From Sphingomonas paucimobilis (lineage in GTDB: Bacteria > Pseudomonadota > Alphaproteobacteria > Sphingomonadales > Sphingomonadaceae): a stretch of 7,184 nucleotides of DNA. Below, in pieces: positions 1 through 6,808 of this stretch; position 1 is the first letter of the stretch; each line of letters starts with the position of its first letter. A program made the position numbers and the translations under genes. The notes under the pieces were generated by a model that did not search any database, was not told the DNA's origin, and saw only the letters and a program-made list of their open reading frames with translations. The stretch is taken from contig CAMAQU010000083.1 of the NCBI GenBank assembly GCA_945860425.1, positions 1 to 7,184 on the forward strand, in the 5' to 3' direction.

Positions 1-401
1 TCGGCGCCTTTGTGAACTTCATGGGTGGCAAGGACGGCCTCGTCCACGTGTCCGAAATGAAGAATGAGCGCGTTGAAAAGCCGACCGACGTTGTGTCCGA
101 AGGGCAGGACGTCAAGGTCAAGGTTCTTGAAATTGACAACCGCGGCAAGGTGCGCCTGTCCATGCGTGTAGTTGATCAGGAAACCGGTGAAGAGCTGGAA
201 GATACCCGCCCGGCCCGTGAACCGCGCGAACCGCGTGGGGATGGTCCGGATCGTGGCCCGCGCCGCGATGGGGATCGTCGGCGCAGCGGTGGCGGCGGTG
301 GTCGTGACCGTGATCGCGGCCCGCGTCAGGAGCGCTCAGAAGGTGGTGAGGGCGGCAATGCCGACCATATGCCCGCCTTTCTGAAGGGTGATGATGACTG
401 A
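1..401 (+). CDS. pnp: Polyribonucleotide nucleotidyltransferase (PNPase), C-terminal part only
   Basis: This is the 3' end of the gene for PNPase, the phosphorolytic 3'-to-5' exoribonuclease of cytoplasmic mRNA decay. The gene enters from the left edge in frame with codons beginning at base 3, so the catalytic RNase PH domains and the KH domain lie outside. The visible part starts inside the S1 RNA-binding domain: GAFVNFMGGKDGLVHVSEM, then a DVVSEGQDVKVKVLEID strand pair and GKVRLSM, the typical PNPase S1 ending. An acidic linker (ETGEELEDTR) leads into about 50 residues rich in Arg, Gly, Asp and Pro, predicted disordered. The protein ends with HMPAFLKGDDD. Arg/Gly-rich tails of this type are usual in sphingomonad PNPases. 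It is followed by an intrinsic terminator, so it is the last gene of its transcript. Identity is secure from the S1 sequence and tail. Confidence 0.95.
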   Translation, partial: GAFVNFMGGKDGLVHVSEMKNERVEKPTDVVSEGQDVKVKVLEIDNRGKVRLSMRVVDQETGEELEDTRPAREPREPRGDGPDRGPRRDGDRRRSGGGGGRDRDRGPRQERSEGGEGGNADHMPAFLKGDDD

Positions 402-425
402 TTAATCTGATCAGATAGACAAGGA

Positions 426-457
426 AAAGGGGTCGCAGCAATGCGGCCCTTTTTTTT
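426..457 (+). terminator. Rho-independent terminator after pnp
   Basis: The stem GGGTCGCA (430-437) pairs with TGCGGCCC (442-449) through seven Watson-Crick pairs and one G-T wobble. The loop is GCAA, a stable GNRA tetraloop. Eight T residues (450-457) follow at once, and four A residues before the stem (425-428) can extend it into the T tract. It lies 25 bases beyond the pnp stop, which fits transcript termination there and separates pnp from the cyclophilin gene. Confidence 0.87.
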
Positions 458-495
458 GACTTTCGCAGCCCGCATGGGCGCGGCATGATGCAACA

Positions 496-1248
496 ATGTA
501 CAGCCGCCTGATCCTTCCTAAACGACCCTTGGGCAAGGCCTTGCTCTTCTTTGCTTTGCTGCTCGTCAAGCTGGGCTTGATTGCGGTCTTGGTGATGGCC
601 TTGTTTCCGGCGGATGCGGCGCCCGTTCGCAAGGCCCGGCCGTCTGTCGCCGCGCCGCGCCCGGCGCCTGTGCAGGACACGGCCCCGCGCGTTCGGGTGG
701 TCGTCACGACAAGTCTCGGGGTGATAACGGCCGAGGTGGATCGGGAGCATGCGCCCATCACGGCGGGCAATTTCTTGCGCTATCTGGATCAAAAACGCTT
801 TGACGGCACTGTCTTTTACCGAGCGATGAAACTTGGCGTGGACGACGATGGCAATGGACAGGGGCTGGTTCAGGGCGGGACGCAAAATGACCCCAAGCGC
901 ATTTTGAAACCTATTGCGCATGAGCCAACAAATGTGACGGGCCTCAAGCATCTGACAGGGGCGCTATCGATGGCGCGCTTTGCGCCAGGCACGGCAACGG
1001 GTGATTTTTCAATCCTTGTCAGTCCGCTCCCCGGGTTGGATGCCGATCCCGCCCGCCCCAGGGTTGAAGAGCCAGAGGGCTATGCCGTATTCGGCTATGT
1101 GGTTGATGGGATGGATGTGGTACGCAAGATCCACATGAGCCCAACCTCACCGACCAAGGGAGAGGGGTGGATGAAGGGCCAGATGCTTGACCCCGTGGTG
1201 CGTATCTTGACCATAAGGCGTTTGCCGGAGCCTGCACCGCCGCGCTGA
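496..1248 (+). CDS. Exported cyclophilin-type peptidyl-prolyl cis-trans isomerase
   Basis: The 250-residue product should catalyse cis-trans isomerisation of Xaa-Pro bonds in the periplasm or on the outer face of the inner membrane. Residues 1-42 read as a signal peptide or membrane anchor: basic KRPLGK, a hydrophobic run (15-37) and a possible signal-peptidase site at ADA-AP. A Pro/Ala-rich linker follows, and the cyclophilin fold begins near residue 66 (RVRVVVTTSLGVITAEV). Core motifs are FDGTVFYRAMK with the catalytic Arg at 109, LVQGG (124-128), ALSMARFAPGTATGDF, and YAVFGYVVDGMDVVRKI. The ending SPTSPTKGEGWMKGQML marks a subtype I associate with alphaproteobacteria. The usual SQFFI segment reads GDFSI (169-173), so the Gln and one Phe of the classic pocket are replaced. 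The ATG at 496 is chosen because it keeps the signal sequence; an ATG at 595 would remove it. No clear Shine-Dalgarno sequence is visible. Confidence 0.93.
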   Translation: MYSRLILPKRPLGKALLFFALLLVKLGLIAVLVMALFPADAAPVRKARPSVAAPRPAPVQDTAPRVRVVVTTSLGVITAEVDREHAPITAGNFLRYLDQKRFDGTVFYRAMKLGVDDDGNGQGLVQGGTQNDPKRILKPIAHEPTNVTGLKHLTGALSMARFAPGTATGDFSILVSPLPGLDADPARPRVEEPEGYAVFGYVVDGMDVVRKIHMSPTSPTKGEGWMKGQMLDPVVRILTIRRLPEPAPPR

Positions 1249-1308
1249 CACCGCCTTCGCCTTTTTGTGGCATTGCATTTGTGGTGCAGGCAACGCAAAC
1301 GCCAAGTT

Positions 1309-2190
1309 ATGACAACAGACTCTCAAAAGCTTGTAGCAGACTTAACGGCGCTCCTCTCCGTCCAACGCATGGGGGATGGCTGGTATCTTGGCCGCCGCAA
1401 AGACGGCGGGGTCGGGCGTGTCTTTGGCGGACAGGTGATCGCACAGGCGCTGATGGCGGCGCAGGATACGGTAGCCGAAGACCGGATTGCCCATTCGCTC
1501 CACGCCTATTTCATGCGCGCAGGCAGCGAGGATTTTGAAATCACCTATCGGGTCGAGCGCGACTTTGACGGTGGCAGTTTTTCGACCCGCCGCGTGATCG
1601 CTTTGCAGCAGGATAAACCCATTCTCAATCTGGCCTGTTCTTTCCAAAGGCTGGAAGAAAGCTACACCCACCAAGACGCCATGCCGAATGTGCCTGGTCC
1701 TGAGGATCTTGCGAACGAAACGGAATTGCGCCTGCGTTTTGCTGACAAGATTCCCGAACCGATGCGCGAACGGTTCACCCAGCCAAGGCCGATTGAATAT
1801 CGCCCCGTCGACCCACGCGACTGGTTGGGTACGGAAAAGCGGGATCCGGCGGTGCAAGACATCTGGTTCCGCCTAGCGGCGCCGATTGACGCTGATCCAG
1901 CGATGCACCGCGCGATCCTGTCCTATGCCAGCGACAGTTATTTGCTGGGCACATCCACGTTGCCGCATGGCGTGACTTGGGTAACGCCCGGCTTCATGTC
2001 CGCCAGTTTGGATCATGCCGTGTGGATCCATGATGATGTGAACGTCAATGATTGGCTGCTCTATCATTGCGACAGCCCTTGGGCGGCGCGGGGTCGCGGT
2101 TTTAATCGCGGGTCGATTTACACGCGCGATGGCCGCCTCGTTGCCACTTGTGCACAGGAAGGTTTGGTCCGGCGGCCCAAAACGGCCTGA
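1309..2190 (+). CDS. tesB: Acyl-CoA thioesterase II (TesB family, double hot-dog)
   Basis: The 293-residue protein should hydrolyse medium- to long-chain acyl-CoA to free fatty acid and CoA in the cytoplasm; E. coli TesB has 286 residues. The N-terminal hot-dog domain holds RVFGGQVIAQALMAAQ (37-52) and HSLHAYFMRAG (62-72). The C-terminal hot-dog domain holds SYASDSYLLGT, SASLDHAVWIH and ATCAQEGLVRR. The E. coli catalytic triad Asp204/Thr228/Gln278 aligns with Asp209, Ser233 and Gln283 at a constant offset of five, so the hydroxyl residue is Ser instead of Thr. The ATG at 1309 gives the family length; an in-frame GTG at 1267 would add 14 unconserved residues. There is no convincing Shine-Dalgarno sequence. 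It starts 60 bases after the cyclophilin gene and ends 40 bases before parC, so it may share a transcript with both. The true substrate range cannot be read from the sequence. Confidence 0.95.
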   Translation: MTTDSQKLVADLTALLSVQRMGDGWYLGRRKDGGVGRVFGGQVIAQALMAAQDTVAEDRIAHSLHAYFMRAGSEDFEITYRVERDFDGGSFSTRRVIALQQDKPILNLACSFQRLEESYTHQDAMPNVPGPEDLANETELRLRFADKIPEPMRERFTQPRPIEYRPVDPRDWLGTEKRDPAVQDIWFRLAAPIDADPAMHRAILSYASDSYLLGTSTLPHGVTWVTPGFMSASLDHAVWIHDDVNVNDWLLYHCDSPWAARGRGFNRGSIYTRDGRLVATCAQEGLVRRPKTA

Positions 2191-2230
2191 CCCGATTTCC
2201 AAGCCTGTTTCAATCCGCTAGGCGCCCCTC

Positions 2231-4489
2231 ATGGCAGATCTGATCGACACGCCCGAAGACCCATTCGACTCCATTGTCGATGCGCCGTTCGATGCGGCCT
2301 TGTCGGAACGCTATCTGGTCTATGCCATGTCGACTATCACGGCGCGGTCGCTGCCTGATTTACGGGACGGCCTGAAACCGGTCCACCGTCGCCTGCTCTG
2401 GGCGATGCGTCAGTTGAAGCTGGATCCGACAGGGGCCTATAAAAAGTCTGCGCGCGTCGTCGGCGACGTGATCGGTAAATATCACCCGCACGGGGATGCC
2501 AGCGTCTATGACGCGATGGTCCGCCTCGCGCAGGACTTCTCCCTGCGCTACCCGCTGGTCGACGGACAGGGCAATTTTGGCAATATCGATGGCGATAATG
2601 CCGCGGCCTATCGCTATACCGAAGCGCGCATGACGGCGGCGGCCATTGAGCTGATGGCCGGGCTGGATGACGGGACGGTCGATTATCGCCCGACCTATAA
2701 TGGCGAAGATGAAGAGCCAGAGGTTTTCCCCGGCCTGTTCCCCAATCTTCTGGCCAATGGATCATCGGGCATCGCAGTCGGCATGGCGACCAGCATCCCG
2801 CCGCATAATGTGGCGGAAGTTATCGATGCCGCGACGCATGTGATCGACAATCCACGCTGTGAGCCGCTTGAGCTGATGCAGTTTGTCAAAGGCCCTGACT
2901 TCCCAACCGGGGGGCAATTGGTCGACAGCGCGGCCTCCATTGCCGAAGCCTATGCCACGGGGCGCGGGTCGTTTCGCGTCCGAGCGCGCTGGGTGGTGGA
3001 GGATCAAGGGCGCGGCACTTGGGTCGTCGTGGTCACGGAAATTCCCTATCAGGTTCAAAAGGGCAAGTTGATCGAGACGATTGCCCAGATCGTCAACGAC
3101 AAGAAGCTGCCCATTTTGGCCGATGTGCGTGATGAATCGTCTGAGGATATTCGTTTGGTCATTGAGCCAAAGAGCCGCAGTGTCGATCCGCATGTGTTGA
3201 TGGAAAGCCTGTTCCGGCTGACCGAACTTGAAAATAAATTCTCCCTAAACCTCAATGTTTTGGGGGCTGATCGCACGCCGCGCGTCATGGGCTTGAAGGA
3301 TGTGCTCGCCGCATGGCTTGATCATCAAATTGAGGTTCTGGTGCGTCGGTCACAGCACCGTCTGGGCAAGATTGATGATCGGGTCGAGCTGCTCGATGGC
3401 TATCTCATCGCCTATCTGAACCTTGACCGTGTGATTGAGATTATCCGCACCGAAGATGAGCCAAAGCCCGTTATGATGGCGGAGTTCAACCTGACTGACC
3501 GCCAGGCCGAGGCGATCCTCAATATGCGGTTGCGCAGCCTTAGGCGGCTTGAGGAAATGGAGATTAAGGGCGAGCGTGATAAGCTGATGGCCGAACGCGA
3601 TGGGCTGGTGCAGCTGCTTGAAAGCCCCGCCCGGCAGAAGACCCGCCTGAAGAAAGACCTTGCGGCTTTGCGCGACCGCTATGGCCCAGAGACGCCGCTT
3701 GGCAAGCGGCGCACCTGGGTGGAGGAGGCGGCGCCTGCGCGCGACATTCCGCTCGAAGCTATGATTGAGCGGGAACCGATCACCGTTATCATGTCGCAGC
3801 GCGGTTGGGTGCGCGCGATGAAGGGCCATGTTGCACTTGATGCCGCCGAGGCACTGAAATTTAAGGAAGGGGATGGCCCCGCCTTTGCCTTCCATGCGCA
3901 GACGACGGATAAAATTCTGCTGGTTGCCGAAGACGGACGTTTCTTCACCTTGGGCGGAGACAAGTTGCCGGGCGGGCGCGGTTTTGGGGAGCCGGTGCGC
4001 CTGATGATCGATCTTCCCGATGGCACGGGCATCGTCAATATCTTCCCGGCGCGCATGGACGAGCGCATTTTGCTCGCCGCGTCGGACGGAAAGGGCTTTG
4101 TCGCCAAAACGGCGGACGTCATCGCCGAAACGCGAAAGGGGCGTCAGGTTGTGAACCTACGCACCGGGGCAACGCTCGCCGTTGTGCGCGTGATTGCGGC
4201 CCATGATGATTATGTCGCGGCCGTCGGTGAAAACCGAAAACTGGTTGTCTTCCCGCTCAATGAATTGCCGGAAATGGGGCGTGGCCAGGGTGTGACGCTG
4301 CAAAAATATAAGGATGGTGGCCTGTCGGACGCGACGACCTTCCGCTTGGAAGAGGGCCTAAGCTGGGCCATGGGTGGGGACACCGGGCGGACGCGGACAG
4401 AGGCGGATTTGACGCCTTGGCGCGCGGCGCGCGGGGCGGCGGGCCGGATGCCGCCTTTAGGCTTCCCCCGCGATAATCGTTTCGGCTGA
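2231..4489 (+). CDS. parC: DNA topoisomerase IV subunit A
   Basis: The complete 752-residue A subunit of topoisomerase IV works with ParE to decatenate daughter chromosomes and relax supercoils. The breakage-reunion domain opens with ERYLVYAMSTITARSLPDLR and DGLKPVHRRLLWAM. The quinolone-resistance region is GKYHPHGDASVYDAMV (82-97), and the catalytic Arg-Tyr pair is in AAYRYTEAR (Tyr129). NGSSGIAVGMATSIPPHN marks the tower side, and a charged helical coiled-coil region spans roughly residues 340-485. The C-terminal beta-pinwheel (about 510-752) has degenerate blades such as MSQRGWVRAMKG (521-532) and no intact GyrA box, which separates it from GyrA. The ending DLTPWRAARGAAGRMPPLGF is typical of alphaproteobacterial ParC. 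Residue 90, equivalent to E. coli ParC Ser80, is Ala; residue 94, equivalent to Glu84, is Asp. Only a weak TAGG precedes the ATG. It converges on cca with two bases between the stops. Confidence 0.98.
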   Translation: MADLIDTPEDPFDSIVDAPFDAALSERYLVYAMSTITARSLPDLRDGLKPVHRRLLWAMRQLKLDPTGAYKKSARVVGDVIGKYHPHGDASVYDAMVRLAQDFSLRYPLVDGQGNFGNIDGDNAAAYRYTEARMTAAAIELMAGLDDGTVDYRPTYNGEDEEPEVFPGLFPNLLANGSSGIAVGMATSIPPHNVAEVIDAATHVIDNPRCEPLELMQFVKGPDFPTGGQLVDSAASIAEAYATGRGSFRVRARWVVEDQGRGTWVVVVTEIPYQVQKGKLIETIAQIVNDKKLPILADVRDESSEDIRLVIEPKSRSVDPHVLMESLFRLTELENKFSLNLNVLGADRTPRVMGLKDVLAAWLDHQIEVLVRRSQHRLGKIDDRVELLDGYLIAYLNLDRVIEIIRTEDEPKPVMMAEFNLTDRQAEAILNMRLRSLRRLEEMEIKGERDKLMAERDGLVQLLESPARQKTRLKKDLAALRDRYGPETPLGKRRTWVEEAAPARDIPLEAMIEREPITVIMSQRGWVRAMKGHVALDAAEALKFKEGDGPAFAFHAQTTDKILLVAEDGRFFTLGGDKLPGGRGFGEPVRLMIDLPDGTGIVNIFPARMDERILLAASDGKGFVAKTADVIAETRKGRQVVNLRTGATLAVVRVIAAHDDYVAAVGENRKLVVFPLNELPEMGRGQGVTLQKYKDGGLSDATTFRLEEGLSWAMGGDTGRTRTEADLTPWRAARGAAGRMPPLGFPRDNRFG

Positions 4490-4499
4490 GCTTAGCCGA
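4482..4499. other. Palindrome covering both convergent stop codons (parC/cca)
   Basis: TCGGCT (4482-4487) is the exact reverse complement of AGCCGA (4494-4499). The six bases between them, GAGCTT, add one A-T pair and one G-T pair, so nearly the whole 18 bases can fold. The parC stop (TGA, 4487-4489) and the cca stop (TAA on the minus strand, 4492-4494) both lie inside. No T tract follows on either strand, so it is not a standard intrinsic terminator. It may end or stabilise both convergent mRNAs, or simply be chance within the last codons. Confidence 0.4.
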
Positions 4500-5652
4500 T
4501 CTGGGTGAGTTGGTCGGCAATCGCCTCGGCGCGGCCTTGATCTGGAAAGCCTTCTTCGACCCATTGGCGCTCAACGGCTTGCAGGATGCGGGCGACATCC
4601 GGCCCGGCCTGAACACCCCGCGCGACAATCGCACCGCCGCTTAAAGGAAAGCGGGGCGGTGTCCATCCACTCAGCGCCGCCAAATCGCCTTTACCCAAAA
4701 GCAGACGATCTTGCGCAACCTCCAGCCCCAATTGATAGGCAAGGGCGCGGGGATGATCCGCATCTTCTTGCGTCCGGCCTGCGACCAATACCATCCGCTT
4801 GCGCTGCGCATTGGACAGTTTCAGGCGATTGGCAATGTCTTCCGCCAAGGCCGGATCGGCGGCCAAAAGTGATGACAGCCGCCGGATCGGTTCAGGCGAG
4901 ATGGAGGCCTTCACCTCACACGCGACAAGCTGACTCAGCGCACGATGCTCCGTAATTTCGGGCAGAACGGGTGCGAAAATCCCGTTAGCGATCATCAGTT
5001 CAAGAACAGCCGAGGGATCGGGCAGGGCAAGAATGGCGAGCAACTCCATCGCAATTCGCTCGCGCGACAGGGCCATTAGATCATTGGCGCGCGCGCGGCA
5101 GGCCGCGAGGCTGGCGGCCTCGGGCGTCGCCCCGCCAAAGCGGGCATGGAACCGGAAAAAGCGCAAAATCCGTAAATGGTCTTCGGCAATGCGCTGTGTC
5201 GGGTCTCCGATGAAGCGCACACAATGGGCCGCTAAATCTTCCAGCCCGCCGAAATAATCAAAAATCTCGCCGGTCTTGGGGTCGGCATAGAGCGCGTTGA
5301 TTGTGAAGTCCCGCCGCGCGGCATCGTCCCGCCAATCATCGGTAAAGGCGACAATGGCGTGGCGCCCATCGGTTGAGAGATCATGGCGCAGCGTCGTGAT
5401 TTCAAAGGCCTGCCCCTCGGCAATGGCGGTCACCGTTCCGTGCGCCAGCCCGGTTGGCACAGCCTTTAGACCTGCGGCGTTCAGCATCAGCATCACCTGA
5501 TCAGGGGCAATGGATGTTGCCAGATCAATATCTTTGGTTGGCAGGCCCGCCAGCGTGTCGCGCACAACACCGCCAACCAGCCGAACATTTCCGTCCAGCG
5601 CGGCAATCACGGCGGCAAGGCCGGGCGCATCAGGCAGGGTCATCTGGGTCAT
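4492..5652 (-). CDS. cca: CCA-adding tRNA nucleotidyltransferase (class II)
   Basis: The 386-residue enzyme adds or repairs the 3'-terminal CCA of tRNAs using CTP and ATP. The class II nucleotidyltransferase head shows RLVGGVVRDTLAG (24-36), the metal-binding DxD in KDIDLAT (Asp41, Asp43), and RRDFTINALY (113-122). The nucleotide-recognition region is RIAEDHLRILRFFRFHARFG (154-173), containing the EDxxR template motif (157-161), followed by SRERIAMELLAIL (196-208). The rest is a helical tRNA-binding body. A poly(A) polymerase of the same superfamily is the main alternative, but the length and motifs fit a CCA enzyme. The start at 5652 is chosen because its ATG overlaps the stop of the upstream NUDIX gene (ATGA), pointing to translational coupling. 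An ATG at 5643 is possible; one at 5718 would give a 22-residue overlap extension without family motifs. It is the last gene of the minus-strand operon. Confidence 0.95.
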   Translation of the reverse strand: MTQMTLPDAPGLAAVIAALDGNVRLVGGVVRDTLAGLPTKDIDLATSIAPDQVMLMLNAAGLKAVPTGLAHGTVTAIAEGQAFEITTLRHDLSTDGRHAIVAFTDDWRDDAARRDFTINALYADPKTGEIFDYFGGLEDLAAHCVRFIGDPTQRIAEDHLRILRFFRFHARFGGATPEAASLAACRARANDLMALSRERIAMELLAILALPDPSAVLELMIANGIFAPVLPEITEHRALSQLVACEVKASISPEPIRRLSSLLAADPALAEDIANRLKLSNAQRKRMVLVAGRTQEDADHPRALAYQLGLEVAQDRLLLGKGDLAALSGWTPPRFPLSGGAIVARGVQAGPDVARILQAVERQWVEEGFPDQGRAEAIADQLTQIG

Positions 5653-6236
5653 GCAAGTCGCTTTGACAAATTGACGATCATGGCTGCGGTTGCCCCCCAT
5701 ATCCGTCGGCCATCCCAATGCATTTCATAATAAGTCCGGGCACGGCCATTCCAATCCACCGTCGTTTTGCGGTGATTGGCTGGATCCATCAGGAAGTCCA
5801 GAGGGGCTTCAAAAATCGCCGCTACTTCATCGGCATTGGCGACAAGGGGAAGGTCTGGCGGAATGACGCCCAGGACGGGCGTCACGCAATAGCCGGTAAT
5901 GGTGCGATAAGTGTCGGTCAGCCCGATCAGATCAACATGCTGGCGCGCTAGGGCGACTTCTTCCTCGGCTTCCCGCAAAGCTGCCATGACTAGGTCGGCA
6001 TCTTCCGGATCGACGCGCCCACCGGGGAAGGCCACTTGGCCTGCGTGCTTGCGCATTGTTTCAGGACGTTGCGTCAGGATCACGCCGGGGTGTGCCCGGT
6101 CGGTAATGGCAACGAGCACCGCTGCGTCGACGCTGTGTGTTGTGTGTGCGTCATGATGATCATCGCCTTCGAGCAGCGATAGATCACGCGCATGGCCAGC
6201 TGCCAGCGCCTGTCGCAGACGGGCAGATAATCTCAT
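5649..6236 (-). CDS. NUDIX hydrolase, CoA pyrophosphatase type (NudL-like)
   Basis: The 195-residue product belongs to the NUDIX group that splits CoA or its derivatives into phosphopantetheine compounds and 3',5'-ADP. The CoA-specific signature that precedes the NUDIX box, LLTxR[SA]x3Rx3Gx3FPGG in the family, is seen at residues 53-73 with two changes: it begins ILTQRPETMR, where Ile replaces the first Leu and Pro replaces Ser/Ala, and continues through Gly66 to FPGG. The NUDIX box follows (73-96): GRVDPED, then ALREAEEEVAL, with the metal-binding REAEEE glutamates intact. The Gly that normally ends the box is Ala95. The spacing between the box Gly and REAEEE is one residue longer than canonical, as in eukaryotic CoA diphosphatases such as NUDT7. 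The start at 6236 overlaps the DUF1285 stop as ATGA; an ATG at 6272 would overlap DUF1285 by 40 bases. The stop overlaps the cca start in the same way. The actual substrate is inferred. Confidence 0.94.
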   Translation of the reverse strand: MRLSARLRQALAAGHARDLSLLEGDDHHDAHTTHSVDAAVLVAITDRAHPGVILTQRPETMRKHAGQVAFPGGRVDPEDADLVMAALREAEEEVALARQHVDLIGLTDTYRTITGYCVTPVLGVIPPDLPLVANADEVAAIFEAPLDFLMDPANHRKTTVDWNGRARTYYEMHWDGRRIWGATAAMIVNLSKRLA

Positions 6237-6799
6237 TGGCCAGCCAACGGAAAAAACACGCCGCCACTCCATAACCCGATTGGGTCATGCGCTTCGGCAA
6301 TGGCCCAATCGGCCATGGCGTAGTAAACCGGGCGGGCAAGGCGCGCCTCCATCCCGCCGCGCACTGCCAGCACGGGGATCAATTCCCCATCTAATTCGGT
6401 CAGGCGCAGCGGATGATCGGGGCCCGCAAGAATCAAGTCACCTGTATTCAACCGAAAGGCCAGCGTGCGGGTGTCGCCTTCGCCCTCGCTTTTGAGTTCG
6501 ACCGCGAGAAACGGCGTATCATCGACATCAATTTCTAGCTTTTCGACCGGTGTGACGAGATAATGCCGCCCATCCGCGTCGCGCCGCAGGATGGTGGAGA
6601 AGAGCCGCACCATCGTTTCCCGGCGGATCGGATCGCCTTGGTGATACCAGCTGGCATCGCGGGCAATCCGCATCTCGCTATGGCCGAATTTTGTCGGCGA
6701 CCATTGGTCCACCGGCGGCAAACGCTGGTCTGCGGCAAGTTGGGCAATGTCGGCCAGCGAGAGCCGGGACAGGTCAGACGGGAGTTCGGGCATAGGCAT
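6233..6799 (-). CDS. DUF1285 family protein, function unknown
   Basis: The 188-residue protein matches what I know of the DUF1285 family, small cytoplasmic proteins common in Proteobacteria with structures from structural genomics but no assigned reaction. Recognisable parts are LPPVDQWSPTKFGHSEMRIARD (27-48, stated as a range of family-like sequence), the WYHQGDPIRRETMVRLFSTI stretch (51-70), YLVTPVEKLEIDVDDTPFLA (80-99), and YYAMADWAIAEA followed by GLWSGGVFFPLA at the C terminus. There is no signal peptide and no membrane helix. The ATG at 6799 is nine bases after the GNAT stop. An ATG two codons later (6793) has a GGGG run at better spacing (bases 6801-6804) and may be the real start. The stop overlaps the NUDIX start (ATGA). 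The neighbourhood with NUDIX and CCA genes suggests a nucleotide- or RNA-linked housekeeping role, but this is inference only. Confidence 0.9.
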   Translation of the reverse strand: MPMPELPSDLSRLSLADIAQLAADQRLPPVDQWSPTKFGHSEMRIARDASWYHQGDPIRRETMVRLFSTILRRDADGRHYLVTPVEKLEIDVDDTPFLAVELKSEGEGDTRTLAFRLNTGDLILAGPDHPLRLTELDGELIPVLAVRGGMEARLARPVYYAMADWAIAEAHDPIGLWSGGVFFPLAGQ

Positions 6800-6808
6800 G
6801 CCCCGTCT

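Noticed and set aside
468..479. Short inverted repeat GCCC-GCAT-GGGC before the cyclophilin gene
   Set aside because: A four-base-pair stem in GC-rich DNA is expected by chance and has no T tract or start-codon overlap.
456..489. Possible promoter for the cyclophilin gene: TTGACT at 456-461 and CATGAT at 484-489
   Set aside because: The spacer is 22 bases, too long for a normal sigma-70 promoter, the -10 box is poor, and the -35 overlaps the terminator T tract. A promoter is expected in this gap but I cannot place it.
485..511. Tiny out-of-frame ORF (MMQQCTAA) overlapping the cyclophilin start, possibly a coupling leader
   Set aside because: It has no Shine-Dalgarno sequence and only eight codons, and chance ATGs next to a start are frequent. 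Nothing supports its translation.
118..951. A 277-codon open frame on the minus strand across the pnp tail and the cyclophilin gene
   Set aside because: It runs antisense to two well-identified genes and through the terminator, reads as low-complexity Arg/His-rich sequence, and has no recognisable domain. Long antisense frames are common in GC-rich coding DNA.
1215..1264. Possible hairpin AAGGCG / CGCCTT with following T residues at the end of the cyclophilin gene
   Set aside because: The stem arms are short and separated by more than 35 bases, and most of it lies in coding sequence, so it is not a credible terminator.
1264..1284. Direct repeat TTTGTGG twice, 14 bases apart, between the cyclophilin and tesB genes
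   Set aside because: Seven bases repeated once is within chance, and there is no further copy or symmetry that suggests an operator.
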